The translations under genes and the position numbers were made by a program. The notes beneath the pieces were generated by a model. That model saw only the letters and a program-made list of their open reading frames with translations. It was not told the origin of the DNA and made no database searches. From NCBI RefSeq assembly GCF_937891315.1, contig NZ_CALAGI010000141.1:16907-80906 (forward strand): 64,000 bases of DNA. Direction: 5' to 3'. Below, piece after piece: positions 15,548-25,080 of this stretch. This DNA comes from an uncultured Amaricoccus sp. (GTDB taxonomy: Bacteria > Pseudomonadota > Alphaproteobacteria > Rhodobacterales > Rhodobacteraceae). The first letter of the stretch is position 1, and each line of letters begins with the position of its first letter.

Positions 15548-18479
15548 GCAGGCGCCCTCCTTCGGGGGCGTGGAAGACCGGCGACACCAGTTCGCATTCG
15601 ACATCGAGACCGCGGAGCGCGCAGACGGCGCGCAGCCGCTGGCCGATCCGCGCCCGCCCGTCGCGCACGAAGCCCAGCGCGATGGCGTGGCCGAGCGTCG
15701 GCGAATGGCAGGCCGAGGTGAGATAGCCGAGATCGTTCGCCGCGACCGCCTCCGCGCCGGGCGCCACCACATGCGCCCCCGCGACCAGCCGCGCCGCGGG
15801 GTCCACCGGGCGCAGGCCGACCAACTGCTCACGCTCCGGTCCCGACAGGCCGGGCCGTTGGCTCGCGACCTTGCCGACACAGTCCTTGGTGCCCGAGACC
15901 ATCCGCCCGAGGCCGAGATCGAAGGCGGTGGTCCGGCCGGTCAGCTCGGCATGGGTCAGAAGGCCCTTTTCGACGCGGAGCACGTTCAGCGCCTCCATGC
16001 CATAGGCGCCGCCGCCGAGCGCCTCGGCCCGGGTGACCAGCGTCTCGAACAAGGCGGCGCCGAAGCGGGCGGGTACCGCGACCTCGTAGGCGTGCTCGCC
16101 GGAGAAGGAGATGCGGAACAGCCGCCCGGCGATTCCGAGGACGGAGGCCGCGCCGCAGGCCATGTAGGGAAAGCCGGCACCGTCCACGGCCTTGTCGAGC
16201 AGGCCGTTGACCAGTTCACGCGACCGGGGGCCGGCGACGGCGAGCTGCGCCCATTGCTCGGTGACCGAGATGGTCTGGACGTCGAGTTCCGGCCAGAGGC
16301 ATTGCGCGCAGAATTCGAGATGGGACATCACCTGCCCCGCGGCGACGGTGGTGGTGGTCAGCAGGAAATGCTCCGGCCCGAGCCGCGCGACGGTGCCGTC
16401 GTCCATGGCAAACCCATCCTCGCGTAGCATCAGCCCGTAGCGGACACGGCCGACGGCGAGGGTCGAGATCACGTTTGAATAGACGCGATCGAGGAATGTC
16501 GCCGCGTCCGGTCCCTGCACGTCGATCTTGCCAAGCGTCGTCACGTCGCAGACGCCGACCGCCTGCCGGACCATCGCGACCTCGCGGTCGCAGGACTGGC
16601 GCCACTCGGTTTCGCCGGGCCGCGGAAACCAGCTCGGCCGGAACCAGAGACCCGCCTCGACGAAGCGCGCGCCGAGGGCCGCCGCCGGCGCGTGGGCGGG
16701 GGTGAGGCGGCGGGGCTGGAACCCCTGCCCCGCCGCGCCCGCGCCGAGCGTCGCGATCGGGACCGGCGCGTAGGGCGGCCGATAAGTGGTTGTCCCCGTC
16801 TCCGGCACGGCCCGCCCGGTGAGCTCGGCGAGGATCGCGAGACCGGCGACATTGGCGATCTTGCCCTGGTCGGTCGCCATGCCGAGCGTGGTATAGCGCT
16901 TCATATGCTCCACCGAGCGGAAATTCTCGCGCGCGGCCAGGGCGACGTCCTTCACGGTGACGTCGTTCTGGAAGTCGAGCCAGGCGCGGCCCTTGACGTC
17001 GCGCACCTGCCAGAACGGCGGCACGGCGACGGATGCGTCCTCGGCCGCGGGCACCTCCGGCGCCGGTGGCGGGAAGCCGAGATCGTGCGCGGCCCGCGCC
17101 CCGGCCGCCGCGCCGGCGGCGAGCGCCGCCTGGGTCGAGAAGGCGCCGGCCGCGGCGCCGACCGCCACCAGCCCCGGCACCGCGCCCGCCGTCGGGACGA
17201 AGGCCGAGATCTCCGGTTCCCAGGTCGGCCGGCCACCGAGGTGACAGGTGAGATGCACCGCCGGATTCCATCCGCCCGAGACGGCGAGGCAGTCGGCCGG
17301 GATCGGGCGGATGCCGGCGCGGTCCCGCACCATGATCTCGCGCAGGCCGAGGCGGCCGCGGGTTCCGATGACTTCGGCGCCGGTGAAGGTGCGCCAGTCG
17401 CCGCGCGGCGGTGCGACGCCGGTCCGGCCGTCGACCAGCGCGGTGACTTCCACCCCGGCGGCGGCGAGATCGGTCGCGGTGCGCCACCCTTCGTCATGGC
17501 AGGTGAAGACCGCGACCCGCCGCCCCGGCACGACCGCCCAGCGGCGAAGGTAGGCACGGACGGCGCCGGCGAGCATTACGCCCGGCCGGTCATTGTCCGG
17601 AAAGGCGATCGGCCGCTCCAGCGCCCCGGCGGCGAGGATCGCGCGCCGCGCGGTGATCCGCCAGAAACACTGGCGCGGCGTATGCTCCGGCGCGAGGCCG
17701 ATATGCTCGCTCACCCGCTCAAGCGCGCCGTAGGTGCCGCCGTCATAGGCCCCGGTGACGGTCGTGCGCGGCATCAGACGCACATTGGGCAGGGTGGCGA
17801 GCTCGGTGACCAGGCCGGCCGCCCAGACATCTCCGGGTGCGCCATCGACTTCGAGGCTCTCGGCCTTGAGGCGACCACCGAAGCGGAAATCCTCGTCGGC
17901 GAGGATCACGCGAAGGCCCGCGCGGGCTCCCGTCAGCGCCGCCATCAGGCCCGCCGGCCCGCCGCCGATGACGAGCAGGTCGCAGAAGGCGAAGGCCTTC
18001 TCGTTCTCATCCGTGTCAGCGCGGCCCGACAGCGCCCCAAGCCCGGCGGCGCGGCGGATCGCGGGTTCGTACACCTTCTCCCAGAAGCTCTTCGGCCACA
18101 TGAAGGTCTTGTAGTAGAAGCCGGCGCCGAGCAATGGCGCGGCGAGGTCGTTGATCGCCATCAGGTCGAACCGCGCGCTCGGCCAGCGGTTCTGGCTGAA
18201 GGCGGTCAGGCCATCGAATACCTCCTGCGTGGTCGCCCGCGTGTTCGGCGTCGCCGCGGCGCCATGGCCGACGGTGACGAGCGCGTTTGGTTCCTCCGAC
18301 CCCGCGGTCAGGATCCCGCGCGGGCGGTGGTACTTGAAGCCGCGCCCGACCACACGGACGCCGTTGGCGACCAGCGCCGAGGCCAGCGTGTCGCCGGGAT
18401 GGGCGACGAGCTGGCGCCCGTCGAACAGCACGTCGAGATCGTGCGTCCTGTCGATCGCCCCGCCCGACGCCAACCTCAC
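15540..18479 (-). CDS. soxA: Sarcosine oxidase alpha subunit
   Basis: 979 residues. Domains in order: an N-terminal ferredoxin-fold segment (FDGRQLVAHPGDTLASALVANGVRVVGRGFKYHRPRGI); an NAD-binding flavoprotein domain opening with LLVIGGGPAGLMAALTGARAG (~165); and a C-terminal GcvT-like aminomethyltransferase domain that binds tetrahydrofolate (GVCDVTTLGKIDVQGPDAATFLDRVY onward, ~660). The GTG start overlaps the soxD stop in a GTGA arrangement; the upstream extension in the same frame is soxD read out of phase. Alpha and beta together hold the flavins and the channel for the methylene intermediate. Confidence 0.94.
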   Translation of the reverse strand: MRLASGGAIDRTHDLDVLFDGRQLVAHPGDTLASALVANGVRVVGRGFKYHRPRGILTAGSEEPNALVTVGHGAAATPNTRATTQEVFDGLTAFSQNRWPSARFDLMAINDLAAPLLGAGFYYKTFMWPKSFWEKVYEPAIRRAAGLGALSGRADTDENEKAFAFCDLLVIGGGPAGLMAALTGARAGLRVILADEDFRFGGRLKAESLEVDGAPGDVWAAGLVTELATLPNVRLMPRTTVTGAYDGGTYGALERVSEHIGLAPEHTPRQCFWRITARRAILAAGALERPIAFPDNDRPGVMLAGAVRAYLRRWAVVPGRRVAVFTCHDEGWRTATDLAAAGVEVTALVDGRTGVAPPRGDWRTFTGAEVIGTRGRLGLREIMVRDRAGIRPIPADCLAVSGGWNPAVHLTCHLGGRPTWEPEISAFVPTAGAVPGLVAVGAAAGAFSTQAALAAGAAAGARAAHDLGFPPPAPEVPAAEDASVAVPPFWQVRDVKGRAWLDFQNDVTVKDVALAARENFRSVEHMKRYTTLGMATDQGKIANVAGLAILAELTGRAVPETGTTTYRPPYAPVPIATLGAGAAGQGFQPRRLTPAHAPAAALGARFVEAGLWFRPSWFPRPGETEWRQSCDREVAMVRQAVGVCDVTTLGKIDVQGPDAATFLDRVYSNVISTLAVGRVRYGLMLREDGFAMDDGTVARLGPEHFLLTTTTVAAGQVMSHLEFCAQCLWPELDVQTISVTEQWAQLAVAGPRSRELVNGLLDKAVDGAGFPYMACGAASVLGIAGRLFRISFSGEHAYEVAVPARFGAALFETLVTRAEALGGGAYGMEALNVLRVEKGLLTHAELTGRTTAFDLGLGRMVSGTKDCVGKVASQRPGLSGPEREQLVGLRPVDPAARLVAGAHVVAPGAEAVAANDLGYLTSACHSPTLGHAIALGFVRDGRARIGQRLRAVCALRGLDVECELVSPVFHAPEGGRLRG

Positions 18480-18739
18480 CGTGCCACCTCTCGGGCCAGC
18501 GCGACATCCAGTATCTCGTGGCTTCGCGTGTCCCGCGCCACCCGCAGCCAGGCGCGGCAACCGCCATCATGCTGCCAGAGTTCGAGGTTCGGACCCGCCG
18601 GATTGTCGCGCAGGTTCAGATAGTCGTGGAACGCCTCCGCCCCGGACTCCGCGGATGGCCGCGCCAGCAACTTCGCCGAACCGCGATAGCTGAACTCACG
18701 CAAGTCGCGCTCGCCGCAGACCGGACAGGTCAGGCGCAT
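18476..18739 (-). CDS. soxD: Sarcosine oxidase delta subunit
   Basis: 87 residues. The zinc site of the family is complete: Cys5 and Cys8 (MRLTCPVCGERDLREFSYRG) with His57 and Cys61 (LWQHDGGCRAW). The small delta subunit caps the alpha subunit. It lies between soxB (12-base gap) and soxA (4-base overlap), the standard B-D-A-G order. Confidence 0.95.
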   Translation of the reverse strand: MRLTCPVCGERDLREFSYRGSAKLLARPSAESGAEAFHDYLNLRDNPAGPNLELWQHDGGCRAWLRVARDTRSHEILDVALAREVAR

Positions 18740-18751
18740 GGCGCGCCGCGA

Positions 18752-20002
18752 TCAGTGCAGGTTCGGCTGGGCACCGGTCGCCTCCTCGTCGATCACATGG
18801 CCGGTCGCGAACCGGTCGAGCCGGAAGCGCGCCGCCGCCGGATGCGACGCGCCGGTCGCCATCAGATGGGCGAAGCACCAGCCGGAGCCGGGCACCGCCT
18901 TGAAGCCGCCATAGCACCAGCCGCCGTTGAAGAAGAGCCCCTCGACGGGCGTGCGATCCATGATCGGCGAGCCGTCCATCGTCATGTCGACGATCCCGCC
19001 CCAGGAGCGCAGCACCCGCGCCTTGCCGATCATCGGCATCAGCGCCATGCCCGCCTCCATCACATGCTCGACCAGCGGCAGGTTGCCGCGCTGCGCATAG
19101 GAATTGTAGCCGTCGAGATCGCCGCCGAAGACGAGGCCGCCCTTGTCCGACTGGCTGATGTAGAAATGCCCCATGCCGAAGGTCACGACGCCGGGGATCA
19201 GCGGCTTCAGCCCCTCGGTGACGAAGGCCTGCAGAACCTGGCTCTCGATCGGCAGGCGAAGGCCGGCCATCGCGCCGACCTGGCTCGACCGCCCGGCGAC
19301 GGCCATGCCGACCCGTGGCGCGGCGATGGCGCCGCGGCTGGTCTCGACGCCGCGCACCACGCCGTTCTCGATGCGAAAGCCGGTAACCTCGCAGTTCTGG
19401 ATGATATCGACGCCGAGCCGGTCGGCGCCGCGCGCGAAGCCCCAGGCGACCGCGTCATGCCGCGCGGTACCCGCCCGGCGCTGCAGCAGACCGCCCCGGA
19501 TCGGAAATCGCGCGTCGCGAAAATCGAGAAAGGGCGCGTGGGCGCGGACCGCTTCACGATCGAGCAGTTCGGCATCGTCGCCCTGGAAGCGCATGGCATT
19601 GCCGCGGCGGGCGAAGGCGTCGAACTGGCCGTCGGAATGGCAGAGGTTCAGGATGCCGCGCTGGGACATCATGACATTGTAGTTCAGCTCGCGCTCCAGT
19701 CCCTCCCAGAGGCGGAGCGAGTGGGAATAGAACTCGGAATTGCCGGGAAGCAGATAGTTCGCGCGGACGATGGTGGTGTTGCGCCCGACATTGCCACCGC
19801 CGATATAGCCGCGTTCGAGCACCGCGACGTCCCGCAGCCCATGGTTCCGGGCGAGATAGTAGGCGGTGGCGAGCCCGTGTCCGCCGCCGCCGATGACGAT
19901 GGCGTCATAGCGGGCCTTCGGCGCCGGGTCGCGCCAGGCGGGCGTCCACAGCCGGTCGCCCGCCACCGCGTTTCGAAGGATCGTCCAGGCCGAATAGCGC
20001 AT
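18752..20002 (-). CDS. soxB: Sarcosine oxidase beta subunit
   Basis: 416 residues, a DadA/MSOX-type flavoprotein carrying the sarcosine-oxidising FAD and, in this family, covalently bound FMN. The FAD dinucleotide motif is YDAIVIGGGGHGLATAYYLARNHG (~32-55), followed by VLERGYIGGGNVGRNTTIVRANYL. The C-terminus has the family signature GLFFNGGWCYGGFKAVPGSGWCFAHLMATG. It is the first gene of the sox operon. The 84 bases separating it from the upstream helicase gene hold no gene; a promoter there is possible but not evident. Confidence 0.95.
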   Translation of the reverse strand: MRYSAWTILRNAVAGDRLWTPAWRDPAPKARYDAIVIGGGGHGLATAYYLARNHGLRDVAVLERGYIGGGNVGRNTTIVRANYLLPGNSEFYSHSLRLWEGLERELNYNVMMSQRGILNLCHSDGQFDAFARRGNAMRFQGDDAELLDREAVRAHAPFLDFRDARFPIRGGLLQRRAGTARHDAVAWGFARGADRLGVDIIQNCEVTGFRIENGVVRGVETSRGAIAAPRVGMAVAGRSSQVGAMAGLRLPIESQVLQAFVTEGLKPLIPGVVTFGMGHFYISQSDKGGLVFGGDLDGYNSYAQRGNLPLVEHVMEAGMALMPMIGKARVLRSWGGIVDMTMDGSPIMDRTPVEGLFFNGGWCYGGFKAVPGSGWCFAHLMATGASHPAAARFRLDRFATGHVIDEEATGAQPNLH

Positions 20003-20086
20003 TCAGTCCCCGCCATTGCGCGGGTCAGAAAACCCGTTTGGCGGATCGGACGCAAGGGGGTGATCCTGCGCGGTCGCCCCACCCGA

Positions 20087-21670
20087 TCAGCCCTCTTCGG
20101 GCGCGTCCCCGGGTCGGGCGCCGAGACGTTCGATGCGCGGGCCGCCGTCGCCATGGCGGGCGGCGGCGTTGGCAAAGCCGCGGGCGGCGCCGCCGCGCAC
20201 CTCGAACTGCGTCTGGCCGTCGCGCACGCGGACGCGGCCGATGTCACGGCGCGACACCCGGCCGATCCGGCAGAGCAGCGGCAGGATCCACCGCACTTCC
20301 GCCTGCCCGCCATGGCCGAGATTGACGCTGAACCAGACGCCGCCGGTCCTTGATCGCGCACCCGCGGCGGCACGGCCGGCGAGGTCCTCCGGTGCCGGAC
20401 GCCCTGCGCGCCAGAGCTGGACGAAGGCCGCCGCGACCCGTTCCGGTCCGTGCGTCGAGAGAAGCGCGCTGACCGCCTCGCGGTCCTGCTCGGTCTCCGC
20501 CGCCGGGGCCACGTGATCGAGCATGCGGACCCGGCGCCCGGCTTCGATCTCTTCGCGCCGCGGCACCGGATGCCACTCGAGCGCGAGCCCCGCCCGCGCG
20601 ATCAGCGTTTCGGCCCGGCGCTGCGACGCGGGCGGGACGACGAGGACGGCGAGGCCCTTGCGCCCCGCGCGGCCCGTGCGCCCCGAGCGATGCAGCAGGA
20701 TCTCGCGGTTCGCCGGCAGGTCCGCGTGGATCACGAGGTCGAGCCCGGGCAGGTCGAGGCCGCGCGCGGCCACGTCGGTCGCCACGCAGACCTTCGCCCG
20801 CCCGGAACGCATCGCGGCGAGCGCGGCGTCGCGGTCGCTCTGGCCGAGATCGCCCGACAGCGCCACCACCCTGAAGCCGCGGGCCGAGAGTTCCCCGGTG
20901 AGCAGCGCGACCGATTCCCGGCGGCCGCAGAAGACAAGCGCGCTCTCCGGCTCATGCAGGCAGAGGAGGTTGATCACCGCCTTGTCGCGATCGTCGGGCG
21001 CGACGAGCATCCCCTGGAAGGCGATGCTCGCCTCCCCCTCCGGCGCCGCGATGTCGATGCGCGCGGCGCCCGTCTGGAACCGCGCCGCCAACGCCTCGAT
21101 GCGGGGGGTGATGGTCGCCGAGAACATCAGGGTCCGGCGCTCCGACGGCAGCGTCGTCAGGATCGCCTCCAGCTCCTCGCGAAATCCGAGGTCGAGCATG
21201 TCGTCCGCTTCGTCGAGCGCCACGGTCGCCAGCGCATCGGTGGGCAGCGCCCCGCGCCGGATATGGTCGGCGACGCGGCCCGGCGTGCCGACCACCAGGG
21301 CGCAGCCTCCGGCCAGCGCCGCGCGTTCGGCCGCGACGTCCGCGCCGCCGACGCAGGACGCGATCCGCGCGCCGGTGCCCGCGAAGAGCCAGGCGAGTTC
21401 GTTCCGCACCTGCGCCGCGAGTTCACGGGTGGGGACGAGGATCAGCGCCCGCGGTTCAGGCCCGGACGCGTAGAGACCGTCGGCGTCAAGAACCTCGCGG
21501 GCGAGCGCGAGCCCCAGCGCCAATGTCTTGCCCGAACCGGTTCGCGCCGAGACCAGGAGGTCGGCTTCCGGGGCATCGAGGATGGCGGTCTGTACCGGGG
21601 TAAGCGTGGTAAATCCACGCGCGAAAAGCGTGCGCGTGAGCGTCGCAGGGACGCGATCTATGCCAGTCAT
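20087..21670 (-). CDS. DEAD-box RNA helicase with DbpA-type RNA-binding domain
   Basis: 527 residues. RecA domain 1 has a Q motif (GFTTLTPVQTAIL), motif I SARTGSGKT, Ia PTRELAAQ, II LDEADDML and III SAT. Domain 2 has ATDVAARGLDLPGLDLVIHADLP and motif VI HRSGRTGRAG. The C-terminal ~75 residues (VWFSVNLGHGGQAEVRWILPLLCRIGRVSRRDIGRVRV) match the DbpA RNA-recognition fold that directs such helicases to structured rRNA, so a role in ribosome assembly or cold adaptation is likely. The frame is open 63 residues further upstream, but the ATG at 21670 places the Q motif correctly and avoids the efp promoter region. Confidence 0.92.
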   Translation of the reverse strand: MTGIDRVPATLTRTLFARGFTTLTPVQTAILDAPEADLLVSARTGSGKTLALGLALAREVLDADGLYASGPEPRALILVPTRELAAQVRNELAWLFAGTGARIASCVGGADVAAERAALAGGCALVVGTPGRVADHIRRGALPTDALATVALDEADDMLDLGFREELEAILTTLPSERRTLMFSATITPRIEALAARFQTGAARIDIAAPEGEASIAFQGMLVAPDDRDKAVINLLCLHEPESALVFCGRRESVALLTGELSARGFRVVALSGDLGQSDRDAALAAMRSGRAKVCVATDVAARGLDLPGLDLVIHADLPANREILLHRSGRTGRAGRKGLAVLVVPPASQRRAETLIARAGLALEWHPVPRREEIEAGRRVRMLDHVAPAAETEQDREAVSALLSTHGPERVAAAFVQLWRAGRPAPEDLAGRAAAGARSRTGGVWFSVNLGHGGQAEVRWILPLLCRIGRVSRRDIGRVRVRDGQTQFEVRGGAARGFANAAARHGDGGPRIERLGARPGDAPEEG

Positions 21671-21839
21671 CGGAACTCGTTTCTTGGAACACAGGCCGAC
21701 GTCGCCAAAATGTCGGCGGATCCCTCCGCGCCAGAAGCGGGTGGCGCGGCGGACGTCGGGAGCCGGCAACTTGCCAGCGCGGCAAAGTCTGGCTATAGCA
21801 GGCGCGAATTTCGAACTTATGAATGGATCGGCAGTCGTC

Positions 21840-22403
21840 ATGCCCAAGATCAACGGCAATGAAATCCGCCCGGGCTACATCCTCGAGCACGACGGTGGCC
21901 TGTGGGTCGCGGTGAAGGTCGCCCATGTGAAGCCCGGCAAGGGCGGCGCCTTCGCTCAGGTCGAGTTGAAGAACATCCGCGACAACCGCAAGCTCAACGA
22001 GCGCTTCCGCTCCGCCGACAAGGTCGAGCGCGTCCGCCTCGACCAGAAGGACCAGCAGTTCCTCTACGAGTCCGACGGCCTCCTGCATTTCATGGACGCC
22101 GACACGTTCGAGCAGGTGACCATCGCCGCCGACATCTTCGGCGACCGCCGCCCCTTCCTCCAGGACGGCATGACCATCCAGGTCGAATATTACGAGGACG
22201 AGGCGCTGAACGCCATGCTGCCCGACAAGGTGACCTGCAAGGTCGTCGAGACCGAACCCGCCGTGAAGGGTCAGACCGCCGCCAATTCCTTCAAGCCGGC
22301 GATCCTCGACAACGGCGTCCGCGTCATGATCCCGCCCTTTGTCGGCGAGGGCGAAGCGGTCATCGTTTCGACCGAAACCATGGAATACGTCGAGCGCGCC
22401 TGA
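21840..22403 (+). CDS. efp: Translation elongation factor P
   Basis: 187 residues, full length. EF-P relieves ribosome stalling at polyproline. It starts MPKINGNEIRPGYIL; an in-frame ATG seven codons upstream (21819) is a less typical alternative. The modifiable loop HVKPGKGGAF places a lysine at position 34, the lysine-type EF-P, so it could be beta-lysylated; no epmA or epmB is in the window. The three-barrel structure ends with DNGVRVMIPPFVGEGEAVIVSTETMEYVERA. It is divergent from the helicase (169-base spacer) and converges on ggt with a 7-base gap. Confidence 0.97.
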   Translation: MPKINGNEIRPGYILEHDGGLWVAVKVAHVKPGKGGAFAQVELKNIRDNRKLNERFRSADKVERVRLDQKDQQFLYESDGLLHFMDADTFEQVTIAADIFGDRRPFLQDGMTIQVEYYEDEALNAMLPDKVTCKVVETEPAVKGQTAANSFKPAILDNGVRVMIPPFVGEGEAVIVSTETMEYVERA

Positions 22404-22410
22404 CGCGGGC

Positions 22411-24162
22411 TCACTCTCCCAGGACAAGCCCTTCGCGGCGCTTGTCCGTGGCGCCGCGCAGCAGCGGCCCGTCGATCTGGATCACCTGAAGCCCGGAATT
22501 GAGATCAGCCGCTTCGGCGACATGGCCGCGGGCACTGAGCGCGGCGATCAGCGCCGCCGCCTCCGGCCCCTCCTCGACCTCGGTATCACCGTTGCGGTTG
22601 ACGACATGCGGCAGGTCGATGGCAACCTGAGGATCGAGGTTCCAATCGAGCATCGCGATCAGCGCCTGCGCGACATAGGGGATGATGTTGGCCCCGCCGG
22701 GTGAGCCGGTCAGCAGCACCGGCGCGCCGCGATGCAACACTACCGTCGGCGCCATCGAGGAACGCGGGCGTTTGCCGCCCTCGACGCGATTGGCAACGGG
22801 GACGCCGTTCTCCTCGGGAACGAAGGAGAAATCGGTCATCTCGTTGTTGAGCAGGAAGCCGTCCACCATCACCCGGCTGCCGAAGCCGGTCTCGATGGTG
22901 GTGGTCGCCGTGACCATGTCGCCGAACCGATCCTTGATGACCAGTTGCGATGTGCCCTTGCGCGGCCGCGGACGGTCGGAGGTGAATTCCTCGGGATGCT
23001 CCCGCGGCGGTTCACCGGCGGTGGCGACGCCCATGGTGCGTAGCGGATCGATCAGCCGGGCGCGCGCGCCGAGATAGGCGGGATCGAGCAGGCCCTCCGT
23101 CGGCATATCGACGAAATCCGCGTCGGCCATGTAGCGGGCGCGGTCGGCGAAGGCGAGTTTCGAGGCCTCGATGAAGAGATGCGCCGCCTGCGGCGTGTCG
23201 CCGATCGCGGTCAGGTCGAAGGCCGAGAGGATGCCGAGGATCTGGCCGACGGTCAGCGCGCCGGAACTCGGCGGCCCCATGCCGCAGACTTCCCATACCC
23301 GGTAGTCGAGGCAGACCGGAATCCGCTCCTTCGCCTGATAGGCGGCGAGATCGGCCCGCGTCATCATTCCCGGATTGACCGCCGTCCGCGCCGCCTCGAC
23401 GATCCGGGCACCGATCGGACCCTCGTAGAACGGCGTGCTGCCCTCCGCCGCGATCACGCGCAAGGTCGCGGCGAAATCCGGGTTGGCGAGGATTTCGCCC
23501 TCCGGCTTCGGCGTGCCGTCGGTATGGAAGAAGTAACCGCGGGCCACCGGGAAATCTGCGAGGTCGGGCGCGTCGGCGATCGCCGTGGCGAGGCGCCGCG
23601 AGATCGGAAAGCCCGCTTCGGCCTTGTCGATCGTGGGCTCGAACAAATCCGCCCAGGGTAGCCGGCCGTGCGCCGTGTGCAACAGTTCGAACACCTTCAG
23701 CGTGCCCGGCACACCGACCGAACGACCACCGGCGACCGCCTGTCGGAACGGGATTGGCGCACCGTCAGGCCCGAGCCAATAGTCGGGTGTCGCAGCGGCG
23801 GGCGCGGTCTCGCGGCCGTCGTAGCTGGTCAGCGTCTCTGTCTCGGCGTCCCAATAGACGAGAAATGCCCCGCCGCCGATGCCCGAGCTTTGCGGCTCCA
23901 CGAGGTTCAACATCATCTGCGCGGCGACCGCGGCGTCGGCGGCGGAGCCTCCGGCCTGGAGAACCGCGAACCCCGCCTCGCTGGCCAGCGGGTTCGCCGT
24001 CGCGATCATGATCTCGCTCGCGGAGACCGACCGGCGCGCGGCGATCGCCGTCGTCGTCTCGGGCGGCGGCACCAGATTCTCGGCGACGGCGCCGAGGGGC
24101 AGCAGCGTCAAGGCGAGGCACAGGAATCGCGCCAAAAGGCTGAAATATTTTCTTGCCAACAA
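22411..24162 (-). CDS. ggt: Gamma-glutamyltransferase (Ntn hydrolase)
   Basis: 583 residues, secreted: the N-terminus MLARKYFSLLARFLCLALTLLPLGAVAEN is a clear signal peptide. The enzyme cleaves gamma-glutamyl amide bonds such as glutathione. Family signatures are ANPLASEAGFAVLQAGGSAADAAVAAQMMLNLVEPQSSGIGGGAFLVYW, the oxyanion-loop region TGSPGGANIIPYV and the autoprocessing junction at Thr404 (KGTSQLVIKDRFG, where classical enzymes have TTHYSVVD), which becomes the catalytic N-terminal threonine of the small subunit. It lies 33 bases downstream of the transglutaminase-like gene on the same strand and may be the last gene of that operon. Confidence 0.92.
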   Translation of the reverse strand: MLARKYFSLLARFLCLALTLLPLGAVAENLVPPPETTTAIAARRSVSASEIMIATANPLASEAGFAVLQAGGSAADAAVAAQMMLNLVEPQSSGIGGGAFLVYWDAETETLTSYDGRETAPAAATPDYWLGPDGAPIPFRQAVAGGRSVGVPGTLKVFELLHTAHGRLPWADLFEPTIDKAEAGFPISRRLATAIADAPDLADFPVARGYFFHTDGTPKPEGEILANPDFAATLRVIAAEGSTPFYEGPIGARIVEAARTAVNPGMMTRADLAAYQAKERIPVCLDYRVWEVCGMGPPSSGALTVGQILGILSAFDLTAIGDTPQAAHLFIEASKLAFADRARYMADADFVDMPTEGLLDPAYLGARARLIDPLRTMGVATAGEPPREHPEEFTSDRPRPRKGTSQLVIKDRFGDMVTATTTIETGFGSRVMVDGFLLNNEMTDFSFVPEENGVPVANRVEGGKRPRSSMAPTVVLHRGAPVLLTGSPGGANIIPYVAQALIAMLDWNLDPQVAIDLPHVVNRNGDTEVEEGPEAAALIAALSARGHVAEAADLNSGLQVIQIDGPLLRGATDKRREGLVLGE

Positions 24163-24195
24163 GATCGAGACCTTTTCTCACATCGCGCGCGAGGC

Positions 24196-25077
24196 TCAGT
24201 CTCCGACCGGGATCACGTCCACCGCCTGCTCGCTGGTCTGCTCACCCGCGATGCGCAGGATACCACGGACCGGCGAGACGTCGCCATAGTCGCGGCCGCG
24301 GGCGATCACGATGTGATCGGTACCGACGATCAGCGCGTTGGTCGGATCGAACTCGATCCAGCCGCTCTCGCGCCCGCACCAGGCGCGGACCCAGGCGTGC
24401 ATCGCATCGGCGCCCTCGAGCCGCGCCTTGCCGGGCGGCGGATTGGTGCGCAGAAAGCCGCTGACATAGCCGGCCGGAACGCCGATGCCGCGCAGGGAGG
24501 CGATCATGATCTGGGCGAAATCCTGGCAGACACCGCGACGTCGGGCAAACGCCTCGGTCGCCGGTGTCTCGACCGTCGTCGCCTCCGGATCGAACTCCAT
24601 GTCCTCGTAAAGACTCATGCCGACCGCCCGGACCGCGTCCATCGCCGTCATGCCCGGCCGCAGCTTCTCGACCGCGTAGGCGGTCATCTCCGGCGTCGGG
24701 GCCGCGCGTGGACTCGGGCCGAGGAAATGCAGCGGTGAATCCGGGTCGAGACCGCGATATTCCGCGATCTCCTCGGCCAGCCGTCCAAGCGCGGGCGATA
24801 TGTCGAAGCCCGGCGCCTCGCCCATCCGGTCGACGCGGGCGGCGACGCGGAACTCGATCTCGTCATGGGTATCTCGAAACACGATCTCGACACTGTTGTT
24901 GCCGAAGAAATCGACCATGTCGGACCGTTCCGCCGGCCGCGGCTCGACCGTCAGCGAGGAGGTGACGCGGCGCTGGACGCCGGGCAGGTCGGCGGGTATC
25001 AGCCGCAGCAGGTGGCGGCCGCCGACGGCGGGGCGGTCGTAGCTGTAGGTGATGCGCAGGCCGATGTCGTACAGCAT
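24196..25077 (-). CDS. Transglutaminase-like cysteine protease-fold protein
   Basis: 293 residues. The N-terminal third (MLYDIGLRITYSYDRPAVGGRHLLRLIP) is the beta-sandwich that precedes bacterial transglutaminase-like domains. The catalytic triad is complete: Cys184 in GVCQDFAQIMIASLR, His227 in MHAWVRAW, Asp244 in IEFDPTNA. There is no signal peptide, so it should be cytoplasmic. Such proteins cleave or form isopeptide/amide bonds. It begins three bases after the ATP-grasp/alpha-E gene, as in the predicted amidoligase systems described by comparative genomics (Aravind and colleagues). Its substrate is unknown. Confidence 0.88.
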   Translation of the reverse strand: MLYDIGLRITYSYDRPAVGGRHLLRLIPADLPGVQRRVTSSLTVEPRPAERSDMVDFFGNNSVEIVFRDTHDEIEFRVAARVDRMGEAPGFDISPALGRLAEEIAEYRGLDPDSPLHFLGPSPRAAPTPEMTAYAVEKLRPGMTAMDAVRAVGMSLYEDMEFDPEATTVETPATEAFARRRGVCQDFAQIMIASLRGIGVPAGYVSGFLRTNPPPGKARLEGADAMHAWVRAWCGRESGWIEFDPTNALIVGTDHIVIARGRDYGDVSPVRGILRIAGEQTSEQAVDVIPVGD

Positions 25078-25080
25078 GAC